Both the position numbers and the translations under genes were made by a program. The notes beneath the pieces are model-generated. The model did no database searches. It was not told the origin of the DNA and saw nothing but the letters and a program-made list of their open reading frames with translations. DNA of 64,000 nucleotides, from contig CM019692.1 of the NCBI GenBank assembly GCA_009760885.1, forward strand, positions 46,251,430 through 46,315,429. The letters run 5' to 3'. Of this stretch, positions 21,811 through 34,995 are shown piece after piece. Each line of letters begins with the position of its first letter. Positions within the stretch are counted from its first letter, which is position 1. This stretch comes from Achatina immaculata (lineage: Eukaryota > Mollusca > Gastropoda > Stylommatophora > Achatinidae).

Positions 21811-21884
21811 AGCATTTAAATCCATAAGCAATACTTTATCTTGTAACTCCATATATATTTCAATATTTACTTGCCTGCAATTGA

Positions 21885-22305
21885 TGTATCCCCTACTAGA
21901 CTCTCTACTAGACTTCTTTAGTACCTCCTACTAGACTCTCTACTAGATTTATTTAGTACCTCCTACTAGACTCTCTACTAGACTTCTTTAGTACCTCCTA
22001 CTAGACTCTCTACTAGACTTATTTAGTACCTCCTACTAGACTCTCTACTAGACTTCTTTAGTACCTCCTACTAGACTCTCTACTAGACTTATTTAGTACC
22101 TCCTACTAGACTCTCTACTAGACTTCTTTAGTACCTCCTACTAGACTCTCTACTAGACTTCTTTAGTACCTCCTACTAGACTCTCTACTAGACTTATTTA
22201 GTACCTCCTACTAGACTCTCTACTAGACTTCTTTAGTATCTCCTACTAGACTCTCTACTAGACTTCTTTAGTATCTCCTACTAGACTCTCTACTAGACTT
22301 CTTTA
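21885..22305. repeat. 35-bp minisatellite, ~12 units
   Basis: The unit is CCTCCTACTAGACTCTCTAC plus TAGACTTMTTTAGTA. The TTC/TTA variant alternates irregularly. Copies are almost identical, so amplification was recent. Confidence 0.95.
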
Positions 22306-22815
22306 GTACCACTGACTCGCCACCGAGCTGTGTTCTAAAAGAGCTCCTATTTCCTGGATCCCATAATGACAGCAACAAAAAACACGCATTATATCTGTCA
22401 GCCCTTGAGTCAGTGTGTGTCTTTCTATACTTGGTTTTCCCAGGTTGTTATACGGTATCACACCCCCTCATTTTGTTCTCTCTCTTTTACAGCCATCTTC
22501 ACCTGTTTTCCGCTTTAGATGTCCAATCGTTCCAAGTTGTTATTCTCTGTTATCTCTCAACCAGTCACTTGCTCTCACTCTATACTTACGCCTTTCTGGG
22601 CGCATTCATGTCCGTCTTTCGTACCAGGAGGATACCAAAGAGCTACGGTTTTTTCATCTATTTTCCTTTTTTTTTAATGTGTTGTGTTGTTCTTGCATAT
22701 AATCCTTGAAAAAGGATGACACCGGAAATATTGGATCTTGTATATTCTTCACGTATACGTTCTCATTTTACTTTCTTATTTTCTGCCCTTTTGTGTTTAT
22801 TTATGCCCACATTCC

Positions 22816-22860
<45 letters not shown>

Positions 22861-23641
22861 GTCGTTTTGTAAAACTGAACCATACACCTCTACTAACCTG
22901 TTTTTTCTCACTGCTCTTGATCCTTGTGTTCTATACTTAATACTCACAGAACAGCAAACAGACATTGCTTATCATAACTGGTTAGCAGAACTGCACGAAA
23001 GAACAATTGATAAGGAAAACACAAGATTTTGTTTGTTTGTTTGTTTTTTTTTTGTCCTGCTGTATACAAACCCACGCAAGATTTGACTTGTCTTCAGAAT
23101 CATTTGGACTGTGTATAATGTTTCAATCTCAGGCACACCTCGCGGGCGCGCATCCGTTCAACAAAGGAAACTTTACACTAGTTAACATCTGTTGAAACTC
23201 TCATCTAGAATTGTCTCGTAAAGTAGCTTCATGTTTTTCATCCTACCAGTCCCTTCCTCCACCCCCTCCTCTTGCAATTGTCTGATAAAATAATCCCATT
23301 ACTCTCTCGCCTCTCTCCGCCAGTCACAGGCTATTCCACCATTTCTCCTATATTTTGCAATGAAACCTCCCCACGACCCACCCTTGTTTGGCACCTCTCG
23401 TGACCCCTCATTTCAACCAACATCTCAGTCTACCCAGAAAAGATGTGGACTGGTCTCAGGAGAGTCACCCGAGGGCCAGAGACGATCAATAAGTCAAACG
23501 GGCTCTGGCCGACAAATTTGATGAAACTTGGGACTGAAAGGAATTTGTGATGAAGTTCAGGGGCGGGGAGGGGGATTGAAGAGGGGGAGGGGCGGGGGAA
23601 GATTACTCAATGCAGAACTCCAGTCGATTTAGTAATCTTAC
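22306..23641. other. Unannotated sequence with a (TCTG)n run
   Basis: The only repeats seen are TCTG at 22818-22861, TTTG near 23028-23045 and a G-rich patch near 23560-23600. The overlapping plus frames at 22413-23195 are hydrophobic and low-complexity, with no recognised domain. Confidence 0.5.
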
Positions 23642-24447
<806 letters not shown>

Positions 24448-25139
24448 TCTTTCTTTTCCATTCAGTTGCTCGTCTTATCTAATCGTCTTTCTGTTCATCT
24501 GTGTCCACTTGTTATATATATATATATATATATATTAATGATATATTACAGATTGTACATATCATCACCATATTCTCTACTCGTCCAGCCAATCAGAAGC
24601 TCCCGTAGAGTTGTCCTGCATCTAATTTGTACAGGTGATCAAACAACAGCAGCCGAACTTCCTTTCCATTAATATTACCATTAAATGTTTACTTCCAATT
24701 AGTCTTGGCTCACAAAACAGCAAGAATGTATAATGAGACCGTCTGGTACTGCGCGGACTGGTATGACTCATTGACTTGGAACTAAGTATTACAGCACTTT
24801 AATTGTGTCGTTGGTAGTTCCCCGTTGGAGTATTAGGTCACTGTCGCCGCTGACTTACTTACCTGACTGAGTGACTGATTAAATGACTGTCTGGCTGACT
24901 TGAAGTCTTCGAGGAATTATTGGGAGCATGCGTCGTCGGCAGCCGATGAAGTGATTGCTTTAAGACACGGGCGGGGCTGGTGCTAGGGTGAGACTAACAC
25001 GACAGTTGGCTAGGGGCTGACTGGTCAACAGTTCTGATCTCTGAGGTGACAGATTAGCTACCCTTCCCATGGCGCAAAAATAAAATAAAATAACATAACA
25101 TAAAACCTTACATTACAGGAAAAAGAGCCAAAACAAATA
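24448..25139. other. Unannotated sequence with a (TA)n run
   Basis: TA repeats at 24513-24534. No gene is seen. Confidence 0.5.
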
Positions 25140-25980
25140 TAGACACAACAACCCAAAACTAGCCCCAAGGTTAGAGTCTGTAACCTAGCCCACAGCATAA
25201 AGTGCTAAAATCTAGCTCTAAAGAAAGAGTCTGTAACCCAGCCCATAGCATAAAGTGCCAAAGTCTAGCTCCAAGGAAAGAATCTATAACCTACCCCACA
25301 GCAAAAAGTGCCAAAATCTAGGCCCCGAAAATGATCCCATAAACCAAGCCAGAGGAGGAGAGCCCAGAAAATCTGGCCAGAGGAGGAGAGCCCACAAAAT
25401 CTGGCCAGAGGAAGAAAGCCCACAAAATCTAGCCAGAGAAAGAGAGCCCACAAAATCTAGCCAGAGGAAGAGAGCCAGGGTAAAAAAAAAAAACAAACAA
25501 CAATCTAGCCTGAAGAAGACAGCCTAGAGCATTATCAGAGGAAAATATGGATTAATATATCCAGGGAAAAAGAGCCATTAATATAGCCAGAGGAAAAGAG
25601 CCATTAATTAGCCAGAGGAAAAGAGCCATTAATATAGCCAGTAGAAAAGAGCCATTGATATAGTCAGAGGAAAATAGCCATTGATATAGCTAGAGGAAAA
25701 GAGCCATTGATATAACCAAAGCAAAAGAGCCAAAATCCTAGGTCCAAGAACATAGCCAAAAAAAAAAAAAAAACTAAACAGTGGAAAAGATCCAAAAAAT
25801 CTAACCTCAGAAAAAAGTGCCCATAACCTAGGAACAATAGAAAAACCCCAAGACCTGGGACCAGGAAAAGAGCCAACAATCTAGCTCTAAGAAAGGAGTC
25901 CAAACCTAAGCAAGGAGCTCAAGAACTAGTCCCATGAAAAGAGCCCAAAACCTAGCTTCAAGAAAGGAACCTAGAAACCT
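25140..25980. repeat. Degenerate 25-36-bp repeat region (AGAGCCNNNAATCTAGCC)
   Basis: Loose tandem repeats of AGCCCACAAAATCTAGCCAG, AGGAAAAGAGCCATTAATAT and AGTCTAGCTCCAAGGAAAG types. They are very diverged and have at least three sub-blocks. The frames on both strands are repeat by-products. Confidence 0.8.
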
Positions 25981-26342
25981 GGACTGAGGATGAAAAACTA
26001 TGACGTTTATGAAAAACTTCTGACAGTGACATTCCTTTTCAGAAGAATGTCCATTAGAAATGTGCACCATGATGTGATTTCGAAAATGCATAAGAAAGCG
26101 ATAAATTAACTGACAAGACACATCTCAGGAAGCGTTTGGTTAGTTGTTTCTGTGCTACCACTTACGGCACACAACTAATTCAGTTATCTTTTCCAGAACG
26201 TCCCAGCATCTTACCATCACTGACAGACAAACAAGAAGATGCAGACTTAAGACCTATCTAGGATATTTCAGTTTCACATCAAAATTAGCCCGGGCCCCCA
26301 ATTGGTGTATGTTTTTGATGGATTAATCTCTCTCTATCTCTC
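25981..26342. other. Unannotated sequence
   Basis: The 60-residue plus frame at 26144-26326 has no recognised domain. A short CT run (26325-26342) leads into the next LINE fragment. Confidence 0.45.
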
Positions 26343-26485
26343 TGAACCTTAAGTGCCCAGCGCACATGGGGTTTCCGCAAGGGTTTTCCACAAACGCCCT
26401 TCCTTTGCCTTTTTTCCCCATCTTGTCCAGGTGAGCTCTCTATTGCTCAGCATCCTCTCTGTTGTTCTTCTCGATGTCTTGATGG
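26343..26485 (-). mobile_element. LINE 3' end, TWRRT family, copy 1
   Basis: It is about 85% identical by eye to 61941-62080. The shared plus-strand blocks are TGAACCTTAAGTGCCCAG, CACATGGGGYTTCCGCAA, TTTTCCACAAA and CATCCTCTCTGTTGTTCTTC. On the minus strand the intact frame of the other copy reads KETWRRTTERMLSNRGITWA, a LINE C-terminal signature. A CT run sits at its 3' end in both copies. Confidence 0.75.
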
Positions 26486-27178
26486 ATTAATACCAACATA
26501 AAATAGGAAAAAAAGTAAAATCAAATGGTCGATGATCTCTTTATCGGTTTATTCCCACTTTGTTGCCATCGTGAAAAGCCTCAGTCTCTTTGCGCATGCA
26601 GCCCAATGTTAACGGAAATCAGCTCGTTAACAAGGTAATTGTCGCTGGTCGGAGCAAAATGGCAAGTCTCACGCAAGCTTCTTGGAGAATAGCATTGTGT
26701 TCCTCTTGGAGTGATTGATCCTTCTTCATCGCGCCTTCTTCGAGGCATGTGCGCGCGAGTTCTTGTGTATAGAAGGGCGATAAGAGCTAACTCAAAGCGA
26801 CAAAACCCTAGGGCAAAAAAAATGGTAGACAAAGCAAGGAATTACCGTACAACACTTGTGCTCTATCACTTTACTGTGCCAAAACTTCGGTTACTTATTC
26901 CGAACAATTTGCACATCCGGTTTAGGATTGCCTGGGGAAAGTCTCAACAACAAAAAAAGTTGCAGGGGATATTGTTGCTATTTACATTTTGTAAAATCAT
27001 TGAAAGGATTGGTTTACTCAGAAGCAAGAACTAAGCGTTTTAGATCCGGACCTGACATGATCAGTTTTGTCATGTTTACCACAAGCCTGATGTTCTGCAG
27101 CCTGGTTAGGTTTTCTTTCCTGTCATTTTTAAATTATATAGTAACTTTTTCTTGCTTCAGAGACTCAAAGATTCAAAA
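26486..27178. other. Unannotated sequence
   Basis: No host gene or element end recognised. Confidence 0.45.
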
Positions 27179-27853
27179 TCAGACTCCGGCGGCATTGCTT
27201 TCAGGACAGCCGAATATATGCCCCACCGCATGCCGCAGCTTCCATCCAAAAGTGTATTTGCTAATAATTCCCATCAAGTGTTGGTTGTTTACGATGTGTT
27301 TTCTGCCACACAGTTCAGATTTCCTACCAGCACCCTTAATTTGTCCCAGCTCTAGCAATCTCTTCACAATTACGTAGTTCTTCCATTCCCGCTCTTCATT
27401 TTCCCGCAGTCTTTCCAATACGACTTTAGCAATGTCATCCTTATACATTCTCAGTCTGCCATTTATTTTAGCCTGTCCAGCAAGTCTGTCTGCCACATCA
27501 TTGCCATGTACTCCCGCATGTACTGGACAATAAAGCCACGTTAGACTTGTCACAGTTGACTGGCTTAACAGATGAACCCATTCTTTTCCAAGCATTTTCT
27601 TCTCAGTCTTACGAAGCATACTCCGTGAATCCGTCACAATGACGCCACGAACTACATCGTGGGCAACCAACCATTCCATTGCCGCCGACACAGCCTCGAT
27701 TTCCTTCCGCATGCTTGATGTGCTGACTTCAAAGACTCCCGAACCCGGTGCAACTACTCCTCCATTTTGGTGGACAACAAAATCCCATACACTTTTGGTG
27801 TTCCGAGACACTGAGCCATCTGCATATATTACCGTGTCGGAAGAGACCTACAG
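27179..27853 (-). pseudogene. RNase H domain of an I-like LINE, isolated fragment
   Basis: The minus frame is open for about 224 residues back to a stop near 27854. IYADGS (first Asp), KEIEAVSAAMEWL (Glu), VTDSRSML (Asp) and HAGVHGNDVADRLAG (final Asp) form the four-acid RNase H active site in order and at normal spacing. The C-terminal part, KYTFGWKLRHAVGHIFGCPE, resembles the tail found after RNase H in I-clade LINEs. In such elements this domain removes RNA from RNA-DNA hybrids after reverse transcription. The reverse transcriptase itself is not upstream. All catalytic residues remain, so the fragment is young or was recently separated. A standalone gene is less likely. Confidence 0.8.
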
Positions 27854-28234
27854 TGATGCTGGATGAGATCTTGGCATTAGGAAATAGACAACTGGATTGT
27901 ACAAGAAACTGCAGAAGTAATTTTGTGTGTGATGTGTGTGCGTTCTTGCGTGCGTGTTTGTGTGTGCGTGTGTCGATTAGACTTGAAAATTACAACTAAA
28001 GAGTTCACCAACGGTTAAAAAAAACCTGAGAAAATCTTGGCCTTAGCTACAGCCTTCTTCAGATTTACCTTTCATCAAAGCTTTTCTCTTCTTTGGTAAT
28101 GTTTTTCTCCTGTTTATCTGGAATTTAAGGGACCAAAGACGATTGTGCTGTGTGACAGAGCTATTATCAAAGCTAGCGGTTCAGAGACGACAAAATTTCT
28201 ATCACAACTTTACTTGGTTCTTCTAAGTGGCACA
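27854..28234. other. Unannotated sequence
   Basis: GT-rich around 27920-27975. No gene is seen. Confidence 0.5.
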
Positions 28235-28806
28235 ACCCGGACATCGCACACATTCAGTCAGACAAATCGCGGATAGTGTGTACATTTAGTCAGACAAATC
28301 GCGGATAGTGTGTACGTTTAGTAAGACAAATCGCGAATAACAAACATTCAGTCAGATAAATCGCGGATAGTGCATATATTCACTCACACAAATCGCTGAT
28401 AGTGCATACATTCAGTCAGACAAATCGCGGATAGTGCATACATTCAGTCAGACAAATCGCGGATAGTACATACATACAGTCAGACAAATCGCGGATAGTG
28501 CGTACATTCAGTCAGACAAGTCGCGGATAGTGTATACATTCAGTCAGACAAATCGCGGATAGTGCATACATTCAGTCAGACAAATCGCGGATAGTGCATA
28601 CATTCAGTCAGACACGTCGCGGATAGTGCATACATTCAGTCAGACAAGTCGCGGATAGTGCATACATTCAGTCAGACAAGTCGCGGATAGTGCATACATT
28701 CAGTCAGACAAGTCGCGGATAGTGCATACATTCAGTCAGACAAGTCGCGGATAGTGCATACATTTAGTCAGACAAGTCGCGGATAGTGCGTACATTCAGT
28801 CAGACA
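28235..28806. repeat. 32-bp minisatellite, ~18 units
   Basis: The unit is CATTCAGTCAGACAARTCGC plus GGATAGTGCATA. The A/G variant is A in the left half and mostly G in the right half, which suggests block-wise expansion. Confidence 0.95.
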
Positions 28807-28994
28807 AATGAGATGTGGCTCGGGGTAACATTTATTTAGTGGTTTCATCACTTCTAGCGTTATTTACCTGATGTCACAGCAGCACCATATTGTAGCTTTC
28901 TTGGCATCAGCAGACAAGTGTTGTAAGCATCACTTGGGACAGTTTGGTAATGAGTACAAATGAGATACAGCTGACCTATCCAGCAATATGAAAG

Positions 28995-29335
28995 TCCTGT
29001 AGACTGCGTATGAAATGAGGCACAAGAGACCTTACCTAACTATAAGCAAGTCATGTAGACTACGACTGAAGTGAGACACAAGAGACCGTACCTAACTATA
29101 CGGAGGTCTTGTAGACTACGTTTGAAGTGAGACACAAGAGACCTTATCTAACTTTAAGCAAGTCTTGTAGACTACGTCTGAAATGAGACACAAGAGACCG
29201 TACCTAACTATACGGAGGTCTTGTAGACTACGTTTGAAGTGAGACACAAAAGACCTTATCTAACTATACGCAAGTCCTGTAGACTACGCCTGAAGTGGGA
29301 CACAAGAGACCTTACCCAACTACAAGCAAGTCTTG
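28995..29335. repeat. ~56-60-bp minisatellite, ~6 units
   Basis: The unit contains GCAAGTCYTGTAGACTACG, TTTGAAGTGAGACACAAGAG and ACCTTATCTAACTATA. It lies 190 bp from the 32-bp array but is unrelated to it in sequence. Confidence 0.9.
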
Positions 29336-30239
29336 CACACTACCACTGGCAGTCGTATAGTGTAAAGACCTCACGACCACCTGCCACCTACTGATTCTAA
29401 TCTCTTAATCTCTTCTGATGCCATTCTCCAATGCAGCATATCGGTTATAACTGCGCATCCTTAATAGGTACAACAGAATGCACTGTTATCCAATAATATT
29501 TGACAAAACAAAAGTATCTTCATAGAAGCATGGCTTGACAGACAGTATACGCGTTAGCACACCAGACCTGGACTTGGTATTCCCAGCCGCGGCCATATTT
29601 ACAAGTCATTACTGCTATTTGTAGCATGAACCCCAGTTACACGCTAGTCGCTAGTAAACTAACATGGCTGCTGGTTACAGGTTGCTGGAGGAAAGACCAG
29701 TTAACTGACGCCTGCACAGGCAAACTGGCCACCTCCTCAGATAAGTGCTTATCTGTTCGCTCCACCACCAAAGTGCTATATTCTGTAACCGCAGTTTCTG
29801 AGTAGAACGCGTCACTCTGAGAATACGTAACAAATGTTTAGAAATTGCCCTTCTTTCAAGCAAGCGATCATCGCCCAATTTTCGTGTAAAAAGTGTCATA
29901 GATCAGCGACCGTCGCTGAACAATATGCAAGCTAATTATGCATCTGGCTTCAGTATTACTAGTTAGCTACATTTCCTACATATGAGTATTCCGCGTCCCA
30001 AGTACACTGCTTCCTGGGTTAATAACACTTTAAGCAGTAAAATGCTTCTAGAAATTTCAGTGAGAGAGAAGTTAATTCTACAATTTCGTCTGAAATAGAC
30101 TGTGTTAGCACTCGGCCTTCCACAGCCAACTCTTCACTGCGATCTGGCTTGAATTATAATGGCGCCTCTCGGCTACCTTGGTCACAGCGTGTGATCAGTC
30201 TTAACTCCATTGATTGGCTTATTCTGGCCAGTCAACCGC
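29336..30239. other. Unannotated sequence
   Basis: No feature recognised. The 74-residue minus frame at 29675-29899 shows no known domain. Confidence 0.45.
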
Positions 30240-30640
30240 TTCCTTACATATTACTCGTGCTTGTTGGTTCTGTGTGAAGACCCTGTTCGATGGAACAATC
30301 GGGCGACCCAAAGCTGATATGATGAGTTAGAATTAGCGAAGCATAGCTGGCCAAGACTCTTTCCCTCTTCATTGGTAGTCCCTTGATAAGATTTAGCGTG
30401 GGTAACAGGGTAAGGATCGCCATAATCCCCATGCGACCGAGTTTAGTAAACCAGTGCACATCCCCTGATTGGTAGCCCCACATAGGAACTGAAAAAAAAA
30501 ATAGCAGCCATAACCTTCTCCCACTTCGACACGATGCTGTGCCCGAACATCTTCACCGCATCTTCTCCCTGGAACCGCTAGGTTTTTTGTTTTTGTTTTT
30601 TTTTTTTTGCAGCCCATGCGATGAAGATGTCGAAGCACAG
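30240..30640 (-). repeat. Dispersed repeat family C, reversed copy
   Basis: The reverse complement carries GGTGAAGATGTTCGGGCACA, GCATCGTGTCGAAGTGGGAG, AAGGTTATGGCTGC, ATGGCGATCCTTACCC and GAGTCTTGGCCAGCTATG, in the order found in the plus copies. An A-rich insertion near 30580-30612 interrupts the element's 5' side. Confidence 0.7.
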
Positions 30641-31754
30641 CTTTTGTAACTGCTATTTATCTCTCCGTTTTTGCATATGTCTCTAAGAGAGCAATTTATT
30701 CTTATCTTTTTTTTCACATCTACGTGTTCTTTTTCGTCTTTTTTTTCTCTTTGCAGCTGTTGTTTATCTCATCCTGTTGTTGTTTTTTTTTTTTGTATCA
30801 GTTTACCTCTGGATGTTTTTGCACTGCCGTTTATCCAAACTGTGTTTTTATATCATAAGTGTGTTTTTGTATTAATTTGTAGGCCTCGTCCTGTTTCTGC
30901 GTCTTATTGTTAATCTCATCTCGTCACTGTCCCCAGTGCCTCAATTGTCCCGTTCCCAAGCGCCCTCTTTCTTAAATTATTTCCCCCTGTACATCACTCC
31001 CTCCTCTCCAACAATCCTCGTCCACATCCGCAAGTGGAGACCACTTGTATGTCTTATTATTTTGTCCTGACATACAACAGCTCTCTGTCAGGCTGTTCTT
31101 CTACCCCTTCTTCTGAGAGTTTATTTTCTTCTTCAGCCATTTTTTCTCCCTCTGTCCAGCATCACAGGATTACATCTTGTGTGGTCCTTTTTTTTTTCTT
31201 TCCTTTTCTGTGAGTTGAGAGACGAGATTTGTCCGTTGTTAAACTCTGTTTCCTTTCTTGTTTGTGTCGGTTTGTAAGTGGCCAGAAGGAAATGGATTGA
31301 TGTGCAAGGGTCTTTGGGGTTCTGAAAGAAATAAATAAATAAAAATGAGAATCTCCGGGAATACTGAGGTGATATATCAGATATTAGAATTCCGTAAACA
31401 TTCGTTGAATCTGTGTATTTTTCTCTTCCCTAAACCTTCACTTTGCTGATATATATATATATATATATATATATTTTGGGGGGGGGGGGTGGTTCTTTTA
31501 TATATTTAATTGTCAAAAATATGTCAAAAATCATTTTGAATAGAAAGATATTATAGTGAGGCTCGAAAATATTGCTATAATATTTGTATAGATACAGAAA
31601 ATATGCGTGTATGCAGGTATTCTGAAAATATAATCTTCTATTGCCCTATTGTCCTGTCTGCTGGGCGCTGGCCATCAAACTCTGTATCCCGAGTGCTGTG
31701 TATAAGGTATGCTGGAATTCTCTGTTCATGCCGTCTTGTTAGCCCGTTCAACAT

Positions 31755-31789
<35 letters not shown>
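30641..31789. other. Unannotated sequence with (TA)n, poly-G and (CT)n runs
   Basis: TA at 31449-31474 is followed by 11 G (31479-31489). An AAAT-type run near 31328-31345 could be a retroposon tail. CT repeats at 31757-31782 abut a 5'-truncated LINE. Confidence 0.5.
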
Positions 31790-33405
31790 TTGTTAGGTTG
31801 ATAATGATGTTCCACAAGGGTCTGTTCTTGGACCTCTGCTTTTTACTGTCTACATCAATGATCTTCCACTTCATCTAAAAAAAATCGTCTTCTGATCTTT
31901 TTGCTGATGACTGCACAGTTTACACTAGTGACAATGACTGTAATAATCTTAACTGAGTCAACTTACCAGTTTGAACTAAACAGTCTAATTAACTGGAGCA
32001 ACATCAACAGAATGCTCATAAACACCAGGAAAACAAAATCCATGCTCACTACAACAAGACAGAAACTGACAAATTCACCGACAACAACACTACAGCTCCG
32101 TGCTGGAACTTCACAAATATAGAATGCTACTGAACATAAAACCCTAGGTCTCACGACTGACCGCCACTTCAGCTGGAATTGTCATGTAAACAATATAACC
32201 AAACTCATTGCACAAAATGTTTACCAATTTTCCAAACATTAAACACTTTCTTGACACAGAAGGTAGGAGAATATACTACATATCACAAATACAAACACAC
32301 TTCAACTACTGTTCCACAATCTGGGATGGTTGCTCCATATCAAACATGAAAAGACTTTACTCACTTCAAAAACGAGCAGTAAAGCTTATAGATGACAAAC
32401 ATGAAGCACATATTACATATAAGGCCAAACATCTTGACATTCTACCCCGCAAGAGGAGATTTCTATTCAACAAGGCCAAGTTAATTCATAAAGTTCTGTC
32501 ACACAATGCTTCACCCTATTTATGGTCATTATTCAAATCTAAACCAAAACACAGTCAACGCTTAAGCAATTATATTCTCTCAAAACCAAGACTTGGCAAA
32601 AAAAAGCTTCTCTTGCTCAGCTGCCCACCTTTGGAATACCCTTGTTGCTTATTATCATCTCATGTAAATCTTACATGTAATATTCATTCTTATAACTTCA
32701 AACTATGTCAATATCTGTTTGAGATGGACTGTACGCCTCCATAATATGTATATGTGTTTGTGCATACTTTATATACACGTATGAATAGGTGTAGGTATGT
32801 ATTATGTGTGTAAATATATAGCTATGTGTGTATGTTTATACATGTGTATCGGTATGTATATTTGTATGAACATATATGTAGGTGTATGTGTGCACGTGTC
32901 TTTATGTGTACATACATACAAGTGTGTATGCACATATCTATGTATATACATGTGAATGTATGTGTATATGTACATGTGTGGATGTGTGGATGTGTTTGTT
33001 TATATGTGGTATGTATGTGTGAATAAATGCATCGATATGTATTTGGTTTAAGAACAGTATAGGCGTATGTACTATCAAAGTCTAAATTAGTTTAATCTAA
33101 AGTATGACTTGATTGTTGTATCTAGTATATCGCTGTTCCAAAAATATGTGAGTTGAAAATGAATGTGAGCATGTAATAAAGTTTAGTTCATGTAACTGCA
33201 TAAAGCAGAATGTGGAATGTATGGAAAGAAATGGTTTATTAATTACTTACTTATTCATTTTATTTTTTTTTCATACATATTTTTTTCAATAACAAATGCT
33301 GAACATCTGTGACTGAATGAAAGTTGTATGATGAAGGGCAGAATGGTAGACGGGCCTGTGTGCTCAATTCGTAACTCTTCGAAAAAAAAGTATATTCGTT
33401 TGTTC
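31790..33405 (+). mobile_element. Jockey/CR1-type LINE, 5'-truncated, with complete 3' end
   Basis: The copy starts at the reverse-transcriptase motif VPQGSVLGPLLFTVYINDLP, just after a CT run. After a frameshift in an A run, DLFADDCTVYTS supplies the catalytic FADD box. The frame then runs on through the C-terminal domain (32208-32744). A TG/TA-rich 3' UTR follows, ending in GATGAAGGGCAGAATGG, hairpin GGGC-CTGTGT-GCTC (one G-U pair), AAAGTATATTCG and a TTCG/TTTG tail. This copy ties the HT tail to a reverse-transcriptase-coding element. Confidence 0.85.
32208..32744 (+). pseudogene. LINE reverse transcriptase C-terminal domain
   Basis: 178 codons are open, but the ATG is internal to the original polyprotein. 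ISQIQTHFNYCSTIWDGCS, MKRLYSLQKRAVKLIDD, FNKAKLIHKVLSHNASPYLW and the ending YLFEMDCTPP are typical of jockey-superclade (CR1/L2/Rex1) elements. The frame ends at the natural stop before the TG-rich 3' UTR. The same end, degraded, is seen at 38180-38200. The catalytic part lies upstream in another frame, so no active enzyme is made. Confidence 0.82.
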
Positions 33406-33517
33406 GTTCTCTCTCTCTCTCTCTCTCTCTCCTTTGATCTCTTTTGCCCTCTTTCTTTCTAGTTATCACAATATATTCTAGCTTTCCTATTCATAGGCGA
33501 GGTACACACACACACAT

Positions 33518-33550
<33 letters not shown>

Positions 33551-33555
33551 ATTGT
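33406..33555. repeat. (CT)n, then (CA)n and (GA)n
   Basis: A CT run (33406-33431) continues the LINE tail. CACA and GAGA runs follow at 33504-33550. Confidence 0.9.
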
Positions 33556-33714
33556 CTTTTTTCTGACTTTTGTTATTGCTTGCCTTACCGCCCAAGCCTC
33601 TCTCAAAACCTCCTCTTTTGATTTTCATTATGTCTGTTAATAAAGCAGCAAGCATCTCGGGAAAAACTGTCATAAGTCCTGAATGACAGGTTAAAGGTAG
33701 TCCTGCCATGCAGG

Positions 33715-33910
33715 GAATATAGTGTCAGGGCCCGTAACCTTCCAGGCACACTGGAAGACGATGTGGTCCAGTCATCATCAGGCCTGGCTGACCTTACTTC
33801 CCTCCTTCCAGGAGAAGCAAGGCCCTCGTTTGTACAGAATCTGTAACTGGGGCATGCACACTTAGATCTGAGAGGCTAATGTACTAATCACCTCACCACT
33901 CTGGAACCCA
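33715..33910 (-). mobile_element. Possible tRNA-derived SINE
   Basis: On the minus strand, CAGAGTGGTGAGGTGATTAG (about 33880-33899) resembles an A box and AGTTACAGATTCTG a weak B box. Two copies of a CTTCCAGG block lie further along. It is similar in layout to the candidate at 18101-18345. Weak evidence. Confidence 0.35.
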
Positions 33911-34995
33911 GTACTGGATGATAAACTCGTGTAATGGGTCCCCGGATTCCGTATAACGTTGAACTGTGGCGGAAACAGCGTCTTAATTTGAATAATAAAT
34001 TGGGGGATCAAAGGTCAAGAAAAACCCCCCATTAACCGACTGCTTCGTAACGAAGGCAGTGTTGAATCTGTGCAGGTTTTTACAAGAAGTTGTATAGCAA
34101 AAGAGGAATACTGCAACACGTCGAAAGAAGCACAACATATGAAGAAACAAAGAATAGATTACAATTTATATAGAAAGACAAAATGACAAAAGAAATCCTA
34201 GAAAAGAAAAAAAAACGAAAACTATAAACTCTAAAGAAACGGCCAAGTTATAATCTTCTGACTGAGAACGGGACTATACGGGCTGAGATGTCACCCATGT
34301 CATAAACTGAAAGTTGGCTCAACAGATTTATGTGCTTGAGGCAAAGAGCAACACATACCACACCATATCCTCCACGTAAACCAGCTGCACAACCCTCTCA
34401 GGCAAAGGACCTGCCCAGACTTGCACTCCTTACAGCAGAATCTGTACGGCGGAGCGGAGAACCTGAGACGAACTACCGGATCACTTATGAGAGAGATTGG
34501 CGTCGATGTCTGAGCGAAAAATGAAGAAGAAGATGTATACAGGTTAGAATTATCTGAGAACAGACATAAAACAGTTCAACTAAACAAAACATCTTCCTCA
34601 TCGTCGTCCACAACAACAAGAATAATAATCACCACAAACCTTATTTTTTTTTCACTATATTGCATATACATTCTTTTTACTCATTAATGCAATAATTTCA
34701 TAATTCCTTGTTCACTTCGCCGTTCAGTCCAATTACGTCGTGCAGGAGATTCATTTCTATTCTGGCATAATTAGAAGATTTGATGATCCTGCATCAGTCT
34801 CCAGGAAATTAGAAATCCGGGCTTCCAAGTATTTATATGAGACGATAAACGCGCAATCATTGTGTTTTCACTGCTTTCCTCCATCTTTGTGTGGGCAAAT
34901 AAACTTGCCAGGTCTAATTGATTAATACAGCGTAAAGCACCTAAATAAACAGTCTGTTTGTTTGATTTCAACAGCGATCTTTACTCATTTCACGG
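33911..34995. other. Unannotated sequence
   Basis: The plus frame 34330-34524, ending ITYERDWRRCLSEK, vaguely recalls LINE C-termini, but I cannot assign it. Nothing else is recognised. Confidence 0.4.

Noticed and set aside
22413..23195. Overlapping hydrophobic plus-strand ORFs as membrane protein exons
   Set aside because: T-rich, low-complexity DNA; overlapping frames of similar length and no splice-site logic or recognised domain.
28235..28806. Regular 32-bp repeats resembling a CRISPR array
   Set aside because: Units are directly adjacent with no spacers, and the surrounding DNA is an animal genome. It is a minisatellite.
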